Positions 9,530 to 18,441 of a stretch of 64,000 bases of DNA are shown piece after piece. Below the pieces are notes generated by a model. That model saw only the letters and a list, made by a program, of their open reading frames with translations, was not told where the DNA came from and did not search any database. The stretch comes from CAUTYU01 sp963545205 (lineage in GTDB: Bacteria > Desulfobacterota > Desulfovibrionia > Desulfovibrionales > Desulfomicrobiaceae): positions 124,001 to 188,000 of the forward strand of contig CAUUHW010000003.1 in assembly GCA_963545205.1 (NCBI GenBank), read 5' to 3'. The translations under genes were made by a program, and so were the position numbers. How positions within the stretch are numbered: the stretch's first letter is position 1; each line of letters begins with the position of its first letter.

Positions 9530-9826
9530 ATGGCCCCTAATCCCTTGTCTGGAAATCCTGTAACCCATGTGTGGAAAAATTTTGTTCATTCACATGGTAA
9601 GGTGAAGGCTGGGGTATGGGATTGTACTGCTGGGAGCTTCGACATTTCAGCCCATCCCAGCTACGAAATGTATACAATACTGGAGAGTGAAGCCGTCGTT
9701 AAACAAGAAGATGGTAGTCGCATCTCCATAACACCAGGGGATTCTTTTGTTATCCCTAAAGGTATGCACACCATATGGCATGTGGAAACTTACGTAAAAA
9801 ATATTCATTTGTTGTTTTGTGGATGA
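9530..9826 (+). CDS. Small cupin (Cupin_3/DUF861-like) protein
   Basis: 98 residues forming one cupin barrel: YEMYTILESEAVVKQEDGS, then ITPGDSFVIPKGMHTIWHVE. The usual two-histidine metal motif is only partly present, as in the ureidoglycine-aminohydrolase-like single cupins. Enzymatic function is unknown. It is first in the IclR-controlled operon and probably handles, binds or isomerises a pathway intermediate (inference). The start is odd. A strong ribosome site (AGAGGAGGG) precedes ATG-ATG-TAA at 9473-9481, in frame with this gene, so the real product either restarts at 9530 or has lost about 17 N-terminal codons to a nonsense codon. Confidence 0.7.
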   Translation: MAPNPLSGNPVTHVWKNFVHSHGKVKAGVWDCTAGSFDISAHPSYEMYTILESEAVVKQEDGSRISITPGDSFVIPKGMHTIWHVETYVKNIHLLFCG

Positions 9827-9865
9827 CTAACGTCAGTATGTTAGGCGGAAGAGAGGAGGATCTTT

Positions 9866-10681
9866 ATGAATCGAGTTCGTGTTGCGGTGGTTACCGGGGG
9901 AAGTCGAGGTATAGGGAAATCTGCGGCTGAAGAACTTCTGAGCCTTGGCTACAAAGTTATTCTTTTGGCACGTAGTTCCAAAAATCTTGAACAAGCTCGT
10001 CTTAATTTGGTATCAAAGTTTGCTCCTCCCCAAGAGCTGATACCTGATACTTGGTCGGTGGATGTAGCTGAAGTGAATGCTGTTAAAGAGGCTGCTGAAG
10101 GCATTATACAGAATTATAGTCACGTTGATTTGCTTTTCAATGCAGCAGGGATAAGCATTCCAGGCACGTTTGACATGGATGCGGAAAACTTTACCCGCCT
10201 TTTTGAGGTGAATTTGCGGGCACCCTTTCTATTTATGCAGGCTTTCTTGCCTCACATGCTCCGTCAGGGAGGTGGATATGTGGTCAATGTGGCATCACGT
10301 AACGGCAAGGTGGCAGTGGCTGGGCTCGGTGGGTACTCGGCGTCTAAGTATGGTCTTGTTGGTCTGAGTGAGTCCGCTTACCGTGCCTATGCAGCGCAGG
10401 GTATTAGTATCACGACCATCTGTCCCGGTTGGGTAAATACAGAAATGGCGGCGAATGAAGGCCCGTCTCTCAAGCCGGAGGAAATGGTGCAGCCAGAAGA
10501 TATAGCCAAGACACTACGTTGGTTGCTTAGCATGAGTCCTTCCGTGCGAGTTATGGAAGTGATGCTGGAGTGCGCTGGTGATGTGGAACGGCGCGCCTCT
10601 GTGGAGTTGGCGAAGTTGTATGCCCTCAAAAAGAGGCATGAAGAAGAATTCAACTCCTTGAACGTGCAGAGAGAAGAATGA
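9866..10681 (+). CDS. Short-chain dehydrogenase/reductase
   Basis: 271 residues with the classical SDR signature: N-terminal TGGSRGIG cofactor loop, NAAG, active-site Ser in NVASRNG, and YSASK catalytic Tyr/Lys. It ends in CPGWVNTEMA, typical of NAD(P)-dependent alcohol/ketone oxidoreductases. The stop overlaps the start of the GRE activase by 4 bases (ATGA), so the two are translationally coupled. It probably interconverts the carbonyl product of the glycyl radical enzyme, or a precursor of its substrate, with an alcohol. The substrate cannot be read from sequence. Confidence 0.9.
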   Translation: MNRVRVAVVTGGSRGIGKSAAEELLSLGYKVILLARSSKNLEQARLNLVSKFAPPQELIPDTWSVDVAEVNAVKEAAEGIIQNYSHVDLLFNAAGISIPGTFDMDAENFTRLFEVNLRAPFLFMQAFLPHMLRQGGGYVVNVASRNGKVAVAGLGGYSASKYGLVGLSESAYRAYAAQGISITTICPGWVNTEMAANEGPSLKPEEMVQPEDIAKTLRWLLSMSPSVRVMEVMLECAGDVERRASVELAKLYALKKRHEEEFNSLNVQREE

Positions 10682-11592
10682 AGGCGATTATAGAAAATAT
10701 ACAACATTTCAGCCTGCATGATGGGCCGGGAACTCGAACTACGGTGTTTTTCAAGGGTTGTCCGTTGCGTTGTATCTGGTGCTCTAATCCCACTACTCAG
10801 AATTTTGGAAAGGAGCTCCTTCAGAAGCCAGAAAAATGTTTGCACTGTGGTACCTGTGTCGCCATTTGTCCTCAGCAGGCTGTGAGTATGGTTCTTGGTT
10901 TTTCCCCGCAGATTAATCGTAACCTCTGTAATAACTGTGGGTTATGCACTTCATCTTGTCCAGGTAAGGCACTCCTTATGGCTGGGAAAGAATACACATT
11001 AGAGAGCGTCGTGACCAATGTAGCAGCGGATATACTTTTTTATCGTAATTCCGGTGGGGGAGTTACACTTTCTGGAGGTGAAGTTCTAGCTCATTGCGAC
11101 TTTGCAGTAGCTTTGTGTGAAGAATGTCATAATCTGGGGATTCAAACCGCTGTCGAAACATCGGGATATGCGCATTATGATAGTCTTAAGCGTCTCTCAG
11201 ACGTAACAGATATTTTGTTCATGGATATCAAGCATGCTGACAGTATGGAACACAAGCGGCTTACTGGGGTAGAGAATAGACTTATTTTAGAGAATTTTTC
11301 TCGTTTACTGAAGGATCGGATTGAACCCATTCATGTGCGCTTGCCTCTCATTCCTGGTTGTAACGAGAGTGATGAACATCTCGCTGCATATGCTGATCTG
11401 CTTTCTCGTATGGAAGGGAATTTTGATCTTGAAGTTCTTCCTTATCATCGCCTTGGTAAAGATAAATATGACATGTTGGGACAAGAGTATGCATTGGGCG
11501 ACATTGCCCCTTTGGAAGAAGCGCGTATCGTTCGGGCTGTATCGTTTCTTCGTGCCAACATGTCTGGTATGAATGTTTTTTGTATGTCCTAA
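10678..11592 (+). CDS. Glycyl radical enzyme activating enzyme (radical SAM)
   Basis: 304 residues. The N-terminal HDGPGTRTTVFFKGCPLRC leads into the radical-SAM CxxxCxxC (Cys28, Cys32, Cys35). It is followed by an inserted two-cluster ferredoxin domain (CLHCGTCVAICP and CNNCGLCTSSCP). That insertion typifies activases of dehydratase/lyase-type GREs and is absent from pyruvate formate-lyase activase. A GGE-like SAM motif (SGGEVLAH) follows. The enzyme cleaves S-adenosylmethionine and abstracts hydrogen from the glycyl radical site of its partner, encoded 27 bases downstream. Confidence 0.95.
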   Translation: MKAIIENIQHFSLHDGPGTRTTVFFKGCPLRCIWCSNPTTQNFGKELLQKPEKCLHCGTCVAICPQQAVSMVLGFSPQINRNLCNNCGLCTSSCPGKALLMAGKEYTLESVVTNVAADILFYRNSGGGVTLSGGEVLAHCDFAVALCEECHNLGIQTAVETSGYAHYDSLKRLSDVTDILFMDIKHADSMEHKRLTGVENRLILENFSRLLKDRIEPIHVRLPLIPGCNESDEHLAAYADLLSRMEGNFDLEVLPYHRLGKDKYDMLGQEYALGDIAPLEEARIVRAVSFLRANMSGMNVFCMS

Positions 11593-11619
11593 CATAAAAA
11601 GAATTTTTGGAGGAACATT

Positions 11620-14004
11620 ATGGTTACCACCGAAAAGACACGCCTTGATCGTGTCATGAAGTTGAAGTCTCAGTTCTTTTCACACAAACCGTGCGTTTGC
11701 ATTGAAGGAGCTCTCTCCAAGACAGAAGTCTTTAAGGAAACTGAAAGCGAACCCATGATTATTCGTCGAGCCAAGGCGTTTAAACGGCATTGCGAAACTA
11801 AGACTATTACTATCCAGCCTTATGAACTTATTGTGGGCAATGCAGGTGCTGTGGCGCGTAGTATTCATGTGAACCCAGAATTATCCAATAATTGGTTCTA
11901 TGAAGAGTTAGAGACCATGAGTACCCGTCCTCAAGATCCTTATCAGATTAATGACGAACAAAAGCGTCAATATCGCGAGCAGGTTTACCCTTACTGGAAG
12001 GGTAAGACTCTGCGTGATTTCTGGAATTCCCGTGCTCCAGAAGATGTGTGGGAGTTGGTGGCTGTAGGGGGAGTGTGTGATAATGATGTGAAGATTGAGT
12101 GTACTCCTGGTGATATGGTTCCTGCCTTCCCGCAGATTATCTTGCCCTTAGGCTTTGACGGGATTCGTCGCCAGGCAGAAGAACATCTTGCCAAGCTAGA
12201 TTACAATGACATTGAAAATTTTTCCAAGCGCGATTTCTGGCGATCAATTATCATCTGCTGTGAAGGGTTCTCTATTTTTTGCGAACGTCACGCCGAGGTT
12301 GCGCATATCATGCAGTCCAATGCAGATGAAAAGTTCCGTGAGGATTTGAGGCGTATCGAAACTGTCTGTCGCACTATTGCCCACAATCCGCCCAGTACCT
12401 TTCATGAAGCTGTACAGCTTGTTTACTTCGTTTTTGTAGGTTTGTTTATTGAAGGCAACGCAGGGGGATACTCACCTGGATTGCTGGATCAGTATTTGCT
12501 ACCATATTATGAAAATGAACGGGCCACTGGCACAACAAATGAAGAGATCCTTGAAATTGTAGAGTGTTTTTATGTAAAGACCGGAGAACAGATCTGGTAC
12601 TGGAACGAACCAGCTGCCAAGCATTATTCCGGCTACTGTGCCTTCCAGAATATTGCTCTTGGAGGCCTGGATACTCATGGACGCGATGCCGTCAACCCGT
12701 TGACCTACCTTATGTTACAGGCTGGTATTGACGTACAAATGGTACAACCCTCATTGTCTGTACGTATCAGCAAGAAAAATCCAGAAGAGTTTTTTCTCAA
12801 GGTCGCTGAACTAGTACAAACTGGCTCTGGTTTCCCCGCCGTGTTCAGTGATGATGTGGGCTATAAGATGTTGCTCAAAAAAGGTATTCCCGCTCACTTT
12901 GCCCGTGATTGGGCTCCTATCGGCTGTGTAGAAGCTCAGCTGGCGGGCCGTCATTATCAATGGAGTTCTGCCGGTCATTATAATTTAGGTAGTGCTGTGG
13001 AATTTACTATGACTAACGGCATCCATCTACAAAGTGGAAAGAAACTCGGTCTCGAAACTGGCAACCCTGCCACTTTTACCTCCTTTGAGCAATTTCAAGA
13101 TGCACTTTTTATTCAGTTGCGCCATCTGTTGCATCAGTTTTCCATATCACAGAATATGCTTGAAGAATTGCATTATCATTATCTGCCCAATCCTGTAGCT
13201 TCTATGTTTACCGTGGGATGTATGGAAAAAGGTATGGATCTTACCCATGGTGGCGCAGAATTTAATACAGGACCTGGTATGAATGGTAATGGGGTTGGTG
13301 ATTTTGTGGATTCGTTGGCTGCAGTCAAGAAGATTATCTTTGAAGAAAAGCGTTTTTCTATGGCCGATCTGGCAGCAGCCATCAAGGCTGATTTCAAGGG
13401 ATATGAAGCTTTACAACGAGCTCTTCAAGAAGATGCTCCTAAGTGGGGTAATAATGATTTCGAAGCTGACGAAGCCATGATCGCGATGTGTGATGTGATC
13501 ATCAAAGAAGTCAATACCTATCGAGGAAAGCTCGGTAATCATAAGTTGCCTGCGCTCTACCCCGTGTCTTCCAATGTCCCTCAGGGAATGTCCGTATCAG
13601 CTTTGCCTTCCGGTCGTAACGCAGGCAAGCCCTTGGCTGATGGCTGTTCACCTTCACAGGGTTATGATCGTCTTGGTCCCACAGCGATTCTACAATCTCT
13701 TGGCAAGTTGCCGCATGAAAGCATTGATGGAGGTACTCTTCTCAATATTAAGCTTACGCCACAGGTTATCCAGGGGAAGGCAGGAAGGGCTCGCATCTCT
13801 TCATTCCTCAAAACGTTCCTTGATCTTGATGTCTTCCACGTGCAGTTCAATGTGGTTAGCCATGAGGTATTGCGATGTGCTCAGGCGAATCCTGAAGATT
13901 ATAAAAGTCTTCTCGTTCGAGTCGCGGGATATAGTGCCTATTTTGTGGAACTGAGTAAGGAAATTCAGGAAGACATCCTGAGTCGTACCTCCCATGAACT
14001 TTAA
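11620..14004 (+). CDS. Glycyl radical enzyme of the eliminase (lyase/dehydratase) group, substrate unknown
   Basis: 794 residues, the usual size for dehydratase and C-S/C-N lyase GREs. The catalytic thiyl Cys436 lies in APIGCVEAQ with the general base Glu438 (the GCVE signature of eliminases). The glycyl radical Gly770 lies in RVAGYSAYF near the C-terminus. HVQFNVVSHEVLRCAQ and ALPSGRNAGKPLADG are also typical. In the substrate loop, GDMVPAF places Asp165 where, by remembered alignment, glycerol dehydratase has His and isethionate lyase Arg; this argues against plain isethionate sulfite-lyase. Expected to work anaerobically in the cytosol on a small hydroxylated compound. The TRAP transporter and nearby suyAB favour a sulfonate, but this is inference. 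A C-N lyase is possible. Confidence 0.9.
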   Translation: MVTTEKTRLDRVMKLKSQFFSHKPCVCIEGALSKTEVFKETESEPMIIRRAKAFKRHCETKTITIQPYELIVGNAGAVARSIHVNPELSNNWFYEELETMSTRPQDPYQINDEQKRQYREQVYPYWKGKTLRDFWNSRAPEDVWELVAVGGVCDNDVKIECTPGDMVPAFPQIILPLGFDGIRRQAEEHLAKLDYNDIENFSKRDFWRSIIICCEGFSIFCERHAEVAHIMQSNADEKFREDLRRIETVCRTIAHNPPSTFHEAVQLVYFVFVGLFIEGNAGGYSPGLLDQYLLPYYENERATGTTNEEILEIVECFYVKTGEQIWYWNEPAAKHYSGYCAFQNIALGGLDTHGRDAVNPLTYLMLQAGIDVQMVQPSLSVRISKKNPEEFFLKVAELVQTGSGFPAVFSDDVGYKMLLKKGIPAHFARDWAPIGCVEAQLAGRHYQWSSAGHYNLGSAVEFTMTNGIHLQSGKKLGLETGNPATFTSFEQFQDALFIQLRHLLHQFSISQNMLEELHYHYLPNPVASMFTVGCMEKGMDLTHGGAEFNTGPGMNGNGVGDFVDSLAAVKKIIFEEKRFSMADLAAAIKADFKGYEALQRALQEDAPKWGNNDFEADEAMIAMCDVIIKEVNTYRGKLGNHKLPALYPVSSNVPQGMSVSALPSGRNAGKPLADGCSPSQGYDRLGPTAILQSLGKLPHESIDGGTLLNIKLTPQVIQGKAGRARISSFLKTFLDLDVFHVQFNVVSHEVLRCAQANPEDYKSLLVRVAGYSAYFVELSKEIQEDILSRTSHEL

Positions 14005-14007
14005 TAG

Positions 14008-14044
14008 AACGAGGCGGGGACCAGTTCGCTGCCCCCGCCTCGTT
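14008..14044 (+). terminator. Strong hairpin after the GRE gene
   Basis: Perfect 12-bp G+C-rich stem (AACGAGGCGGGG with CCCCGCCTCGTT, loop 14020-14032), four bases after the GRE stop. No U-run follows, so it may be a processing or mRNA-stabilising element that keeps GRE levels above those of downstream genes. Confidence 0.6.
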
Positions 14045-14066
14045 GTTGCTTCAGGTTCGGTGTGAT

Positions 14067-15089
14067 ATGAAAAAGTTTTTTGTTTTAACTGTGGCTTGGT
14101 TGTTGTTATTCTGTAGTATGGGGCAGGCTGCTCCTGTGATAGTAAAGAGTGCATGGCTCAACGAGTTTGAGGCGTTGCCCGCTTGGTATGCTCATCTCCA
14201 AAAATGGGATGCTAAGGCTGGTATTGACCTTGATATGCAGATTTATCCTTCTGGAAAGTATCTTGTCGACAACATGGCTTCCGTAAAATGGGATGTGGCT
14301 GGTTTTGGTGGAGCTCCAGCAGTTTTAGGAATACTTCGAAAACAGGTTTATGTGATTGGTATTGGTTCCAATGAGGCAGCTGCAAATGTTGTCTATGTAC
14401 GCTCTGATAGTCCCCTTATCACAGCTTTTCAACAAAAACTTTCCGTACGTGACTATGCGCAGCTGTTGACTGGTAGGATTATACTTTGTCCTTGTGGTAC
14501 AAGTGCGCATCAATTACTTTTACTTTGGCTTGATCGCATAGGACTTAGTGAAAGTAGTGTCTCTGTTATGGACGTTCCCCCTGGGGAAGCTGTTAAAACG
14601 CTGAGTGGAGGGGTCGGCGATATGGCTGTACTCTGGTCCCCAGAAATCTATCTTGCCGAAGAGGCTGGGCTTAAGCCCTTGCTTTCGGGCGCAGATCTCA
14701 AACTAGTACAGCCAACATTGCTTATGGCGAATCGTGATTATGCGGATTCTTCTCCTTCACAAGTGAAAGCATTTCTAGCTTGTTACCTCAAAGCGGTAGA
14801 TGCGTTGCAGGCACTTTCTGTTGATGAATTTGCTATTATCTACCAACAATTTCAAAAGGATTTCTGTCAATATGATATGGATATTGAACAGGCTCGACGT
14901 GAAGTAGAAACTCATAAGCTTTGCCCTATGGCATGCCAGCGAGCCCTTCTCTCTTCGCAGGGAGAATTACGCCAATGGCTGTACGACGTGATTACTTTTC
15001 ATGAACGTACAGGAGAACTCAGTCGGGGGCAGGCTCGAGAATTAAATGAATTACCCTTTGTAACCAATCAGTTCATCCCAACTCCGTAG
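14067..15089 (+). CDS. NMT1/SsuA-type ABC solute-binding protein without its own permease
   Basis: 340 residues with a Sec signal (MKKFFVLTVAWLLLFCSMGQA). The fold is that of periplasmic proteins binding nitrate, taurine or aliphatic sulfonates (type II, NMT1/THI5-like). It is a diverged paralogue of the binding protein at 20636-21700; both share an IGIG-(S/N)-N block followed by VRxDSP. No ABC permease or ATPase is adjacent; TRAP genes follow instead. It may serve the ABC permeases of the opposing operon with a different ligand, or be a leftover. The start at 14067 is chosen to give a clean signal peptide. Confidence 0.82.
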   Translation: MKKFFVLTVAWLLLFCSMGQAAPVIVKSAWLNEFEALPAWYAHLQKWDAKAGIDLDMQIYPSGKYLVDNMASVKWDVAGFGGAPAVLGILRKQVYVIGIGSNEAAANVVYVRSDSPLITAFQQKLSVRDYAQLLTGRIILCPCGTSAHQLLLLWLDRIGLSESSVSVMDVPPGEAVKTLSGGVGDMAVLWSPEIYLAEEAGLKPLLSGADLKLVQPTLLMANRDYADSSPSQVKAFLACYLKAVDALQALSVDEFAIIYQQFQKDFCQYDMDIEQARREVETHKLCPMACQRALLSSQGELRQWLYDVITFHERTGELSRGQARELNELPFVTNQFIPTP

Positions 15090-15510
15090 AATATTTTCGT
15101 TGTATTTAAACTAGCGGGTGAGGACAATAATTAGTTTTTACCTCTATTAATAAGTTATTTTTAGGAAGCTATTGACACCTACATCATATTCCACAACCGT
15201 TCTATAACTAAGATTGTATTCAGAGTTTATTCGAGAAGGCTTTGTCCTCGAGAGGGTTGGTTTTAGAGCCGATTCGTTTGTAATTTCTGATAGTTCTTCC
15301 AAAAATATTTTAGTGTAGAATTTACTTGACTCCATAGATTCCCTTTTTTATAATTTAAAACAAAAGAAAGTTGTTCTGATAAATGAAACATTAGCCGGAG
15401 GAGATAGCCAAAATAATAAGAGAGCTTAGGTCGATAACTGGTTGTATTAGTCTGTAATTCATTCATTTTTATATCGCGGGATGGTGAAAGAGTCCCGAAA
15501 GGAGTCATCC
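15090..15510. other. 421-base intergenic region before the TRAP genes
   Basis: A+T-rich with no supportable gene. An imperfect inverted repeat, GTTCT near 15373 with GAAAC about 8 bases later, resembles the GTTCA-N7-TGAAC site before the cupin gene and could be a second, weaker regulator site. Otherwise nothing recognised. Confidence 0.4.
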
Positions 15511-16536
15511 ATGAATTTTCTGCGAAACCTAACCTCGACAATTACCGTTTGTTTGTTGTTTCTTATTGGATTGACGGGTTTGGCTCACGCAGAGCCAAAA
15601 GAAGTCAAATTGTTATTTCCGGAGCCTTTCAGTGCCGCATCTTCCTACGCTGAGGGCCAGGCTATGGGTATTTATTATGGGGCCTTGGATTTTAATATGC
15701 AAAATCACCCCACTTTGCGCGGTAAATACAAAATGCGCTGGGTAGGTGATGTAGTGAAGTCCCCAGTAGATGCACTTAATGCTGTGGCCACAGGTGCTGG
15801 ACAGTTCACGTATACTTTACCTCAGTTTATTGAGCAGTTTGATCCTGACTGGCGTATTATCACCACACCGGGAATGTTTCTCAATATGGATCATTTCCTG
15901 CGTTCCATGAATACTCCTGTCTGGAAGGCCAAGCAGGACGCTCTTGAGAAAAGATGTGGATTCAAAATCTTGAAGTGGACGAATTCTATCGGTCATTTTT
16001 ATCTTTGGACGAAGACCGGTCCTGCCAATACGCTCAGTGCTCTGCGTAATCAGAGGATTCGTTACGCTGGTCAGCAGTCCTATGCCAATGCTTTTAATGC
16101 ATTGGGTATTGTGGGAGTTGCTCTGCCCTACACGGAGGTAGTCTCTGCTCTGCAGACAAATATGATTGAAGGACTGACTAACGATATTTTTGGTTATACT
16201 TATTATGATTTACCCCGTCAGACCAAGTACATGTTGCCAATCCCCTTTGGTTTCGGCCCGCAGGCGTTAGTTGTAAACGCCGAATGGTGGAACAGACTCC
16301 CCAAGGCTGAGCGTGAGGTTATTGAATTTGTGGTACATTGTACGGACGTTCATCAATATTTTGAAGCTGAAGAAAAACGTATCCTGAAATGGTGGAATGA
16401 AAATCCCGATACAATTCTGGTTAAATTGACCTCTGAAGATCGTGCAGATTTTGATGCCGCTTTACTTAACGCTGCTGAAGAATTCACTAAAAATGCCGAT
16501 ACAGCTCTAATCAAGGCTATTCACGAAAATAGATAG
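15511..16536 (+). CDS. TRAP transporter solute-binding protein (DctP-like)
   Basis: 341 residues with an N-terminal signal peptide (MNFLRNLTSTITVCLLFLIGLTG). This is the periplasmic component of a tripartite ATP-independent importer driven by ion gradients. Features include GQFTYTLPQFIEQFDPDWRI and PLPYTEVVSALQTNMIEG-type DctP_2 segments (here ALPYTEVVSALQTNMIEGL). ATG at 15511 has AAAGGAG at optimal spacing; an upstream in-frame ATG at 15481 does not. It is followed by dctQ- and dctM-type genes. In sulfonate-respiring Desulfovibrionales similar TRAP systems import isethionate or dihydroxypropanesulfonate, which suggests the type of ligand but does not prove it. Confidence 0.92.
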   Translation: MNFLRNLTSTITVCLLFLIGLTGLAHAEPKEVKLLFPEPFSAASSYAEGQAMGIYYGALDFNMQNHPTLRGKYKMRWVGDVVKSPVDALNAVATGAGQFTYTLPQFIEQFDPDWRIITTPGMFLNMDHFLRSMNTPVWKAKQDALEKRCGFKILKWTNSIGHFYLWTKTGPANTLSALRNQRIRYAGQQSYANAFNALGIVGVALPYTEVVSALQTNMIEGLTNDIFGYTYYDLPRQTKYMLPIPFGFGPQALVVNAEWWNRLPKAEREVIEFVVHCTDVHQYFEAEEKRILKWWNENPDTILVKLTSEDRADFDAALLNAAEEFTKNADTALIKAIHENR

Positions 16537-16546
16537 TATCCAAAAA

Positions 16547-16571
16547 GGGCCGGGGCAAATAGCTTCGGTCC
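16547..16571 (+). other. Stem-loop between TRAP binding-protein and membrane genes
   Basis: 10-bp stem with three G-U pairs: GGGCCGGGGC (16547-16556) against GCTTCGGTCC (16562-16571). Such hairpins often protect the abundant binding-protein mRNA from decay. Confidence 0.5.
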
Positions 16572-16596
16572 TGTAATGAGAGATAAGGAGGGGCGT

Positions 16597-17097
16597 ATGT
16601 GTCAAAGGAGTAACTCCCTCTATACCCGTATCAAGCAACGATGGATGGAATTCTGGGGATTGGTTTTCTTTTTAGGAGTACTTATCAATTTTTCAGAGAT
16701 TATCTGCCGTACTGTTTTTCATTTTTCCATAGATCTCATGTACGATTTGCCTGTTTGGCTCACTATCTGGGCGGTCATGATGTTGGCTGGTCCCATCTTA
16801 CTTGAAAATGAACATGTTTCAGTCGATATGATAAGGGATAATATACATGGCTATCCTCGTAAGCTCCTTGAAATAATTAACTGTTTAGCAACTATTTCAT
16901 TTGGGTTTATCGTTACTTGGAGTGGTTGTATTTTTATTAGCCAATGTTATCGTTTTAATATGAAAATCATACGTTGTATTTCCATTCCTCGCTGTATTGT
17001 GGAGGCATGTATCCCATTGGGAATGGCTGTATTTACAATTTGTGCTTTTATACAGCTATGGAACGTGCTTCGAAAAGATTACAGCAAGAAGTCATAG
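16597..17097 (+). CDS. TRAP transporter small membrane subunit (DctQ-like)
   Basis: 166 residues with four predicted transmembrane helices and the family's LPVWLTIWAVMMLAGPILLENEH block. The chosen ATG is preceded by AAGGAGGGG; an in-frame ATG seven codons earlier lacks a good site. DctQ bridges the periplasmic binding protein and the large DctM channel. It follows the binding protein and precedes dctM by 44 bases. Confidence 0.9.
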   Translation: MCQRSNSLYTRIKQRWMEFWGLVFFLGVLINFSEIICRTVFHFSIDLMYDLPVWLTIWAVMMLAGPILLENEHVSVDMIRDNIHGYPRKLLEIINCLATISFGFIVTWSGCIFISQCYRFNMKIIRCISIPRCIVEACIPLGMAVFTICAFIQLWNVLRKDYSKKS

Positions 17098-17141
17098 AAG
17101 AGAGGTTAGATTAAGACAATATAACAAAATAAGGAGACGGT

Positions 17142-18425
17142 ATGGATACTGTCACGATTTTTTCATTGGCACTAATTGTCATTCTATTCCTTATCGGAAC
17201 ACCGTTGAGCGTGACTTTCAGTATCGGCTCCATCATCATCATGATTCATACGATGGGCTTTCCTGTCGGTAATATTTCACAGGTTTTCTATACGACTATT
17301 CGCGGGTACCCCCTACTGGCCATGCCTTTCTTTATTTTTGCAGGCAATGCTATTCTTTCTAGTGGTGGTATGGAAGACTTACGCGACTTCATGAATCGGC
17401 TTGTAGGGCATTTTCCTGGAGGTATGGCCGTCGCCATCTGTATTTTTGCAGCCTTTCTTGGTTCAATTTCCGGCTCTGCTACTGCTTGTCTAGCTATTAT
17501 TGGTACCATTTTTGTCCCTATGCTGGCTAACTCCGGCTATTCGCGTGCTTTTGCTTCAGGCCTTGCCGTGACCTCTGCTGGTTTGGGGGCTGTCATTCCT
17601 CCTAGTGTCTTTATGATTATTTTTGGGGCCAGCAATCGTATTTCTATCACCGACCTTTTTGCAGCGGGTGTGGGCCCTGGCCTGTTGGCCGCTCTTCTCA
17701 TGTGTGCTCTGACTGTCATTATTTCCTTACAGCGTGGTTACTATGGTGGTATTAAGGCTTCCTTCAGCGAACGTATGGAATCTTTTAGAAAGGCTTTTCC
17801 TATTCTGCTCATGCCCATCATTGTATTGGGTGGTATTTATTCCGGAATTTTCAGTCCTACGCAGGCCGCCTCTGTTGCTTGTATCTACTCTTTACTGTTA
17901 GGTATCTTTATCTACAAGGGAATCCGTTGGAGAGTATTCTTGAATATGCTGGTAGAAACGGTGCGTCTGAGTAGTATGATTTATTTCCTTGTTATCGGTG
18001 GAGAGCTTTTTGGCCGCGTACTCGGGTATGTGGGCTTACCACAAATGATTAGTCAGTGGGTTATTAATATGCATCTCGGCCCTACGACTTTTCTTTTTGC
18101 AGTACAGGCTCTTCTGTTAGTTATGGGTTTCTTCTTTTCTTCCTTTCCTATGGTAGTTATTGTGTTACCCCTCTTTTTGCCGAGCGTCATGACTCTGGGT
18201 ATTGATCCGGCTTTGTACGGTGCGCTGGCTGTGTTTTGTTCCATCATAGGAGAAGTTACTCCTCCTATGGGGCCACAGCTCTGGATTGCCGCTCCTATCT
18301 GTAAAGAAAAGATAGGTAATATCATGCGGGAATCATGGGTTTTTTTGGGTGTCCAAGTGTTCACCTTAGCTCTTGTCACTGTCTTTCCACAGATATCACT
18401 CTTTCTTGTAAATTTAATGCGTTAA
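17142..18425 (+). CDS. TRAP transporter large membrane subunit (DctM-like)
   Basis: 427 residues, about twelve hydrophobic helices. Family motifs include YPLLAMPFFIFAGNAI, GSISGSATACLAIIGTI and PSVFMIIFGASNRISITDLFAAGV. It catalyses ion-coupled transport of the acidic solute captured by the DctP protein upstream. Ribosome site AAGGAG lies before ATG 17142. This is the last intact gene of the left half of the island; a decayed oxidoreductase follows. Confidence 0.95.
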   Translation: MDTVTIFSLALIVILFLIGTPLSVTFSIGSIIIMIHTMGFPVGNISQVFYTTIRGYPLLAMPFFIFAGNAILSSGGMEDLRDFMNRLVGHFPGGMAVAICIFAAFLGSISGSATACLAIIGTIFVPMLANSGYSRAFASGLAVTSAGLGAVIPPSVFMIIFGASNRISITDLFAAGVGPGLLAALLMCALTVIISLQRGYYGGIKASFSERMESFRKAFPILLMPIIVLGGIYSGIFSPTQAASVACIYSLLLGIFIYKGIRWRVFLNMLVETVRLSSMIYFLVIGGELFGRVLGYVGLPQMISQWVINMHLGPTTFLFAVQALLLVMGFFFSSFPMVVIVLPLFLPSVMTLGIDPALYGALAVFCSIIGEVTPPMGPQLWIAAPICKEKIGNIMRESWVFLGVQVFTLALVTVFPQISLFLVNLMR

Positions 18426-18441
18426 AGCAGGAAGTTGTCCA

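Noticed and set aside
11620..14004. Naming the glycyl radical enzyme isethionate sulfite-lyase (IslA)
   Set aside because: No isethionate-forming genes are adjacent, and the loop expected to hold the sulfonate-binding Arg/Gln reads GDMVPAF. Family call kept, substrate left open.
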